From positions 45,454,268-45,518,267 of the forward strand of contig CM043944.1 of the NCBI GenBank assembly GCA_014529385.2: a stretch of DNA of 64,000 nucleotides. The letters are read 5' to 3'. Below, one piece after another: positions 57,401 through 64,000 of the stretch (the first letter of the stretch is position 1; each line of letters starts with the position of its first letter). The notes beneath the pieces are model-generated. The model saw only the letters and a program-made list of their open reading frames with translations, searched no databases and had not been told where the DNA came from. The stretch comes from Adiantum capillus-veneris. Taxonomy: Eukaryota; Streptophyta; Polypodiopsida; Polypodiales; Pteridaceae. The position numbers were made by a program, and so were the translations under genes.

Positions 57401-60290
57401 CTTGTTCACATCCTCACACTCGGGGCGATTATAAAGGAGGGTAGAACACATAAGAAACAAATATAAGTTGCTTTGTGGACTTTTGCAAAGCCTTCACCGA
57501 GAGCCAAGCTGATGTGTTGACTACATGACATGATGTGCCTAGGGAACTCATATGGGGGATTATGGCACTTTATGAGACAGTGGGCCCTCTGATGTGTCGG
57601 GAAAAAAAAAAGGTGTGCACATCAAAGGGTCTCTCAGGACCTGTCTTCTTCACTATTGGGGTGAAACAGGGATGCTCTCCCCAACGCTATTTGGCCTTTA
57701 TGTTGATGAGATTTCAGATTATATTGTGAGAGGAGGAGATAGAGGAGCCCCTCTTTCAGGCACTTGGTTACCCCTTCTGTTGTATGCAGATGATATTGTG
57801 CTTATTGTAGACTTGCTGCAAGGGCTTCAGAAACATTTTTGATGAACTACATGCATATGCACATGATAGTGGTCTCTAAGTGAACCTTGGTAAAACCAAG
57901 GTCATGGTGTTTAATACTACAACTCAGTGGGTGAAAGCCTGAGTGCCAGTATTTCTGTATGGCATGAGGAGATAAGAGCATGTGAACTCTTATATTTATT
58001 TAGGAGTGGTTCTCATTAGACCCATCTTCTCTGTGAAAGGAGCAGCCGGTGCAAGACTCAAAAGGGGCTATGCAGAATTAGTCTTGAGAGGATGTGTTCC
58101 CCGGTACAATTGCGGGAGCTGTGGTTGTTTGACACCTTGGTCAATGGTTACATCACAACATCACATGGAGTGCACATATGGGGCCCTAGCCTAGGGCGCA
58201 TGCATGATGCTGGGTGACGGATGGAGAGACCTTTAGTCTCCGTAATATCCAGGATGATCAGGTGCAAGGCATCATGCCACATAAGATCATTAGGGCTGAA
58301 CTAGGGGATGCACCAATTGTGGTGCAGGCTCTCACCAAATTTATGTCCTTCATTCATAGTCTATGGGAGCTCCCTCGTCATCATTGAGGTCGCTGAAAAG
58401 TTTAAATGCTTCTGGTATGCTATCAACCAAATAAATGCGTTACACATTGATAGCCTACCAGGTGGCAGAAGCTGGTATGGTTTATGGCCAGATTGTTTGT
58501 TTATATAAAGGTACATGAAGAATCTAATGTCAATATGCTGTAGAGAATAACAGTCTATATGAATGGAGGCATTAGTGACCTACTCTTAACTGAGAAATTA
58601 CAGTTTAACATTTAAGTTTTGCAGGCTTACCATGGCAATAAGGACATGGTAATTTCTTTGCTGGGCAAAGGAGCAAAAGTAGATGCTAAAGGGGATAATG
58701 GAAACACACCCCTGCATTTAGCTTGTACTGAAGGCCATGTTGAGGTTGTCAGCACCCTACTTCAGGTATTCATGATCTTGTTCACTTTATCTTTCTTGTT
58801 AGTAAGTTATTGAAGCACAGTTTGTATGTTTAGATTCCCTTGACATATGTTCAATCGTTAGAGGACACTTTTTTGTTTCTTGAAAGGCTGTGGTAATCAC
58901 ATAGCTTAAATAGTCAATCTACGTGTGTGAAAGTCAGGAGGGGGCATCGGTCACTGTCAAGAACGTGTTTGGGAACAATGCATTGCTTTTGAGCCTCAAC
59001 CCTGAGATTGAAAAAATGGTTGGTGCATCTCAATTCTCAACTTTTTTCTTGATCAGTAACAAGATTCTTGCACAATGTGGAGTTAATCTTCTCGTTTGCT
59101 TCATGTCCACAAAGAGGCTTCATCAAGACAATGACACTAATAATCACATTGGTTGAAATGTTGTTATATTCACAAATTTGGGCTTGTGATACTGCCTATG
59201 GATTTCAAACCTCCATAATTGGGTGAATGTGCAGACATAGCATCTCCGCATCTATGGCCTTATTTCCCTTGGATAACCCATCTCAGGATGCCGAAAGTGT
59301 TAGCTGTCAATGCTCCGAACTTATGTAGTTTTTGAGTTTGTAAGGTCAAATCAGTAATGGTGGATGAGTCTCAACGAGAAGTACTAAGAATATCTGAAAG
59401 GGAGAAAGCTGAAAGGAGAAAACAAGAAGAGGAGACCAAGAGCCAAAAACTTTTGGTGCATACTTCTGTTTCTTTTTATTGTAACATCTTCCTATATCAT
59501 TATCTTCGAGCAGTGTCTTGCTGAATAATTGACGTCCGTGTTTTATTACAGGCAGAAGTAGCAGAGAAAAGAGAGAGAGAATTGAAAGATCAAGCTAAAA
59601 GGGAGGCAATCTTAGCAGAGGAGGTTTTCTATTTCAACCTACTCCCTTGCTTTTATCATGGAAATTCATAGTCACAAGGAAACTCGATTTCCGGGCCGAA
59701 ACTCTGTTTTCTTTCCTTTGTGCCGTTTCTTGATGAATTTTCAAGGTTGCATACAAAATATAACAGTTTTCTAATCGATTCCATTGGAGAGGAAGCCGAT
59801 TCAGTCTAAAATGGTGTTGCCTGTCTCATTTCCGTTTCCTTTTCCGTGTAACTATGTGGCAATGCAAATTATTGATAGGCATAACCAGAATATCCAATTT
59901 GCTTTATCATTAAGAGACTGCAAAGGCCATACTTACATTGTCTTTCTCATCACTAGCTACTGTCAAATGCCTAATTAGTAATGCACCGTCTGTAGAAACG
60001 GATTGAAGAAGAGGAATTAGCCAAAGAACAAGCAGAAGCTGAGGAGTTGAGACGGATGGTAAGACTATGATAAAATGACTTTTTTTTTTCCCCCCCGGAA
60101 GTCATGAAATTTTAAGATCTGTTTCTACAATATACCTGAATTGACGTCATTAGATCAAGTATTTGTAAACAAATTTTTTTTTTGGGCTTGCTCTTAGGAA
60201 GAAGAACGTATTGCTAAAGAAAAAACCGAAGCTGATCGATTAAGAAAAGAACGGAGAGCAAAAAGGAAGCAGAAGAAGAAAACTAAGTGA
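54452..60290 (+). CDS. Ankyrin-repeat/coiled-coil protein gene (3' eight exons)
   Basis: Exons: 54452-54594, 54687-54795, 58625-58765, 58938-59018, 59345-59455, 59552-59623, 59996-60058 and 60198-60290. Together they are 813 bp, 270 codons plus TGA, joining in frame with GT-AG introns. Exons 1-4 give an acidic lead (EDVVNEEEYKPKVIWEASEE) and ankyrin units: DTPLGIAAKIRNNDVATLLL, GDTPLHWAAYHGNKDMVISL, GNTPLHLACTEGHVEVVSTL, and a weaker NVFGNNALLL. Exons 5-8 encode a Lys/Glu-rich coiled coil ending in a basic tail (KERRAKRKQKKKTK). Introns from exon 2 onward are phase 0. The 3829-bp intron 54796-58624 holds LTR and LINE debris. No start codon is seen at the 5' side, so at least one exon lies upstream. 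The partner is unknown; ankyrin plus coiled coil suggests a protein-interaction role. The donor after exon 1 (GTCTGT) is weak. Confidence 0.85.
54796..56675 (+). other. Intron sequence without recognised genes
   Basis: First half of the long intron between ankyrin exons 2 and 3. The short frames lack recognisable domains; no transposon ends were identified. Confidence 0.5.
56676..57065 (+). mobile_element. Copia-like 5' LTR and primer-site fragment
   Basis: A TGTTGGGATT...CCTTCA segment (56676-56840) is followed by AGTGGTATGAGAGC, one base from the common copia tRNA-Met primer site. The next 200 bp could be a gag leader (TTFKLEARFAESL in one frame) but is too short and broken to assign. There is no second LTR. 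Tentative. Confidence 0.4.
57066..58390 (+). pseudogene. LINE copy 3: RT fragment in an ankyrin-gene intron
   Basis: Same family as copies 1 and 2 but plus strand. It reads AEHLLHSKVMMGELLACMFN, LVVPIFKSGDPTLPTNYHA, PTLFGLYVDEISDYIVRGGD, LLLYADDIVLIVDLLQ (YADD box), NSYIYLGVVL and GARLKRGYAEL, then fades near 58390. Frameshifts and stops are frequent. It lies between ankyrin exons 2 and 3 in the sense orientation, and no LINE 3' end is recognisable. Confidence 0.88.
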
Positions 60291-61470
60291 AAATTAGTAG
60301 CCATGCTTTTGTACTGTACATCTGTAAATGTAGAAGTAAATATGTGTGTATAGCAGATGTTGTAAATGCTGGATTTGTAAAAATTCAAGGATGGGAAAAC
60401 ATAAATGGCTGCTCCAAGCTGTGATGTTAGTGCAAACTATGCTTTTGTAAAGACGTATAGCCGTACTAGTATGGCCGGCCGCCTTCGGCGGTCTCTCCCT
60501 CTTTATCGCGTGCAGAGGGACCTCTTTCAATTTTGGAGTTTAGCCATCATGTCGCAGATCTAGACACGTGTAAAGGGCTCCCCCTTCCGCCATATTATGT
60601 TAGTTTAGATGATCATTGGCAATTATTGGGTATGAAATAACATTTTAGCTTATTTTTGGCAATATCAAAAGGATACCAATTAGCTTCAAACACCTTCTTT
60701 TCTAGCAAATAACACTTGAATAGTTTCTTGTACAAATTTCAATCAGTGAAGCTTGACCAAATCTTTTTGCTTTTGTGCATCATCAAAGGTTTCTTTTTTA
60801 TGAAGTTATCTCCTTGTTGTCATTCATAATCACCAAAGACCTTGTTCGATGATTAAATTAGAGAAATCAAGCAAATTAATATTCTTGTGTTCAAGGAGAA
60901 GAGATTTGGCAATGAAAACGCATTGTGCTTCACTTGCTTGTTCAAGAATGATCAACTTGGTAATGTAAATCACAATATGGTGGGAGGCAACATTTTATTA
61001 TTGAGTCATTATCATCCATGTGTTTGAGAGGAGTGTTTTTATTTTTTGTTCTTTCAAAAAACAAATGCTAAAGGGGAGAGTATTTCTTCAATGAGATAAA
61101 AATGATGAAATAAACAATTGTATAGTGGAAAAAGAACTCCAAAAACTTGCAAACTAGTTTCTATGTTCAATATAGCAATTGATCTAATGTATTGGAAACA
61201 TACCTACCCCAATTATGCACCATTTTAGCAAAGATCATGTGCCATTTTCTTGGAGATCGTTGCAACTTGAATTGTTGAACATAGCCTTGATTAAAATTAT
61301 CAATTTCCCCCACCCCCACAATTTCATGTTTTACAAAACCTTACAAGAAAAACACATACTAGTGCCACATTGTGGGGTTGGTTGTGTTGAGTGGTATGTC
61401 ATGTTGTAATAAGGAATATAGAGTGATGATTTAGATCCAATTGTTGCAAACTTTGACTATAGTTGCACAA
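60291..61470 (+). other. 3' flank of the ankyrin gene
   Basis: Just after the stop there are TGTA-rich stretches (60315-60365) that could serve as polyadenylation far-upstream signals, but no clear AATAAA. The rest is AT-rich with no gene recognised. Confidence 0.5.
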
Positions 61471-61474
61471 AGGA

Positions 61475-63170
61475 GTTTGCATTGTGTGCATTTCCATGAG
61501 GAGGGTAGGGCAGACGGGAGACAAATATATTGTAGCTTTGTGGATTTTTGCACGGCATTTGACATGGTCCCCAGAGCCAGATTGATAGAAAACAGGAGAT
61601 GGGAGTGCCCATTGAGTTGATTTGGAGGATCATGGCTCTATACAAATCAGTGGTGGGACATGTACGCACTCCAACAGGGACATCAAATTTAGTTCACTCC
61701 ACTATTGCAGTGAAACAAGGCTGTCTATTATCTCCTACTCTATTTGGTATGTATATAGATGAGGTTGTTGTCATTTGATTATATTGACAAAGAGGTGACA
61801 GAGGTGCCCAGCTCGCAAGGACATGGATTCCATTGTTGTTATATGTTGATGATATTGTGTTGATCTCTGACTTACCTAAGGATATGCAACAACATTTGGA
61901 TGCATTACATGGCTTTACAGAGGATAGTGGATTCTTTGTAAACCTTGGTAACACCAAGGTACACCATAGTGAATCAGGAGATCAGCACCTACATTTACTT
62001 ATGGAGTACACAGATGCATACACTTATTTTGTGATAGTTTTTTTTGAAGAGAGTAGCAGGACTAGATTGACCATAGCGTATCCCACCTTGGGAGAATTGG
62101 GCCCTTGAGTCCTCCAGACAATTAGCTTTACAAGGGGACACATCATGGTGGTATACACAAATGTCCTCATGGTTCCAGATACTTGCATGGACAACTCCCT
62201 TTCAGTACTCCCTTGATGCACTATTGTTGTCTCGTAAACGGATGGAGATTACTAGTCTCATTCGCCAAGACCTGACCCAGTTGGCCACGAGGAGGACATG
62301 GATAGAGCCGACACAGGAGTTGGGCACAAAGATGGATTTCTATAGAGAGTATCCTCTCCAACTCACAGTGGATGGGTTTGTGATTCGACCCAGCTATATG
62401 CCATTGGTCAGATACAGACATCTTCACACCAGCTTGAGATTGAAACTGGTAGATTCAAAGAGATACCAACACCTAACAGGATATGCCGCCTATGTCATAC
62501 ACAGCCAAAGATGGAGATGCATTATATATAGCATTGCACAGTGTATTACAAAATACAAGGTCACTTCCATTGTCTATTTAGAGAAGGCTTCGGACCCTTC
62601 TCCAGAATCATGAGCTATTAGGACCAGAGATGTCTTGGATTGTATCTACTGTACACAGACACAGAGATAGTTTATTGAGGAGATTTGGAGAGCGATAATC
62701 CCAGAGACAAATTATTGATTTCTTCACACCAGACACCGGACAGATAGAGGAGTAGCCACCACTGCAAAGCTCAGCTCAAAGCTCAGCTCATACTCCCACC
62801 TACGATACTCTCATTGACTGAGCATTGGAGCTAGCGAGATTGAGATGCCCACGACTGAGGAAAGGAGCTACACAACATCAACGGAGACTACAACAAAGCA
62901 TTCGAGCCATACTATCTCGACATCCAAAGTACAAATGAGGATGGATTCATCACCCATTGTATCTCTCTCTTGTATTTGGGCACCCAATGTATCAATCATC
63001 ACACATACCCCACACAGTTCGAGCTAGTAGCACTTCTAGATTCAATTTAGTATCTCTTCTTTTGTACTCCAACATGGTACCAAATTCACTAGTTTGTAAA
63101 AGATTGGGCTCATAGGTCATTTTGGCCTTTTGAAGACGTTAATATAACATTTCATTTCATTTCTCTCTCA
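61475..63170 (+). mobile_element. LINE copy 4 (5'-truncated, with 3' end)
   Basis: Plus strand. It starts inside RT (GRQIYCSFVDF-like region, CTAFDMVPRARLIE) and continues through the YVDD-equivalent (LLLYVDDIVLISDLPKDMQQ), GFFVNLGNTKV and the thumb (LATRRTWIEPTQELGTKMDF) to a decayed Cys/His domain and 3' UTR. The 3' end reads ttaatataacatttcatttc, then TTTCTCTCTCAG (63170). It parallels copies 1 and 2. Many stops occur and the frame is not functional. Confidence 0.88.
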
Positions 63171-63466
63171 GGTACGAGTGCGGATTAGGGCCCAGCTTAT
63201 TTTAGAACTGAAGTCTGCTGAGCGTGCCCATGAGGGTATAAGTGGAAAGCTTCTCTGCACACAAAAGGTGGGGAGCAGCATGGGTAGGTTGGGCCTGATG
63301 GGAAAGGGAAGGCCTTTCTACACATGGAATAAACTTTGCTTTCAACCTTGAAGGTATGTGGCCTTACGCAAGATGTTGACATGGGTAAGAGAATTCATGA
63401 AGAGATTGCTAGTCAGAGGCTGTCAAAGTCCTTGCAAAACAAGAAAGCTAAAAGGCTAAAGACAAG
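63171..63466 (+). pseudogene. PPR-like fragment and flank
   Basis: One frame near 63337-63418 reads STLKVCGLTQDVDMGKRIHE, then EIASQRL. This resembles the LKACG...G..IH..I segment typical of plant pentatricopeptide (PLS-type) repeats. It continues into Lys-rich residues and stops at TGA 63468. Upstream (63173-63238) another open stretch (VRVRIRAQLILELKSAERAH) is preceded by ctctctcag. The fragment is under one repeat long, so the family call is weak and it may be captured or pseudogenic. Confidence 0.3.
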
Positions 63467-64000
63467 TTGATGAAGCAGAATTCGGAGAAGTACCCTTTCA
63501 AACAAAACCCAACAAATGCGTCCTTCAACAAGGACCAAAAGCCTTTCCATGAGGAGTGTAGGGCACATGGGAGGCAGATATATTGTAGCTTTGTGAATTT
63601 CTACAAAGCATTTGACATGGTGCCCAGAGCCAGAATGATGGAAAATAGGAGATGGGAGTGCCCATTGAGTTGATTTGGGGATCATGGCTCTATACAGATC
63701 AATGTTGGGACATGTACGCACTCCAACGGGGACATCCGATTTAGTTCACTCCACTATTGGAATGACACAAAACAAGGCTGTCCATTGTCTTCTACTCTAT
63801 TTGGTATGTATATAGATGAGGTTTCTATCATCTGATTACATTGACTGAGAGGTGACAGAGGTGCCCAGCTAGCAGGGACATGGATTCCAGTTGATGAAGC
63901 AGAAATCGGAGAAGTACCCTTTCAAACAAAACCCAACAAATGCGTCCTTCAACAAGGACCAAAAGACTTTCCATGAGGAGTGTAGGGCACATGGGAGGCA
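63467..64000 (+). repeat. 424-bp tandem duplication carrying LINE RT sequence
   Basis: The unit 63467-63890 begins ttgatgaagcagaa and includes a LINE RT fragment (GRQIYCSFVNF-like, YKAFDMVPRARMM). A second unit starts at 63891 and runs off the window at 64000, with few differences. The LINE part is close to copy 4 at 61.5 kb. The first about 70 bp of the unit (LMKQNSEKYPFKQNPTNASF) is not LINE sequence that I recognise. Confidence 0.88.

Noticed and set aside
52922-58390. The endonuclease fragment at 52.7 kb and RT fragment at 57-58.4 kb as one LINE split by later insertions
   Set aside because: Ankyrin exons at 54452-54795 lie between them, so a single insertion event does not explain the order.

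Overview
The window is nuclear DNA from a land plant with a large, transposon-rich genome. The evidence is chromodomain Ty3/gypsy elements, Ty1/copia elements primed by initiator tRNA-Met, an hAT transposase with a BED finger and a spliced intron, plant-type LINEs, MITEs, long (GA)n/(CA)n tracts and one intron-rich host gene. No bacterial, organellar or viral gene set is present. A weak PPR-like fragment and possible giant introns would suit a fern, cycad or other large-genome plant, but the species cannot be named from the sequence.

Layout. 1-8.4 kb: 3' end of a decayed gypsy element whose 3' LTR is split by a very young copia element (Copia-1, 2418-7084, identical LTRs, TSD AGGGG). 8.4-15.5 kb: gene-poor DNA with microsatellites and scraps of LINE coding sequence. 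15.4-16.7 kb: a possible promoter/5' end of a host gene with a Mutator-like MITE inside it. 17.3-38.5 kb: a stack of nested transposons. Copia-A (17293-38540, TSD CAAAG) holds Gypsy-B (21310-37070, TSD TATTC). Gypsy-B holds two solo LTRs and Copia-2 (27575-36225), and Copia-2 holds an hAT transposon (32361-35876, TSD CCTTGCAG). About 39-45.3 kb: Gypsy-C, with an internal inversion across U5, primer site and gag start. 46.3-51.6 kb: two head-to-tail LINE copies on the minus strand. 52.7-54.1 kb: a LINE endonuclease scrap interrupted by a small LTR element with a CCHC knuckle, itself cut by a 112-bp hAT-type MITE. 54.45-60.29 kb: eight clear exons of an ankyrin-repeat/coiled-coil host gene on the plus strand, with LTR and LINE debris in its introns. 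61.4-64 kb: more LINE sequence, a PPR-like fragment and a 424-bp tandem duplication cut by the window edge.

The only likely functional host gene is the ankyrin gene. Its visible exons total 813 bp, join in frame and end in a stop at 60288-60290. The first exon seen (54452) starts in phase 0 without a start codon. An ATG-initiated candidate exon with a phase-0 donor lies at 16605-16655. If the two belong together, the intron is about 37.8 kb long and contains the whole transposon stack; this is inference. Most transposon genes are broken by stops, frameshifts and deletions. The exception is the 921-codon Copia-1 integrase-RT-RNase H frame.
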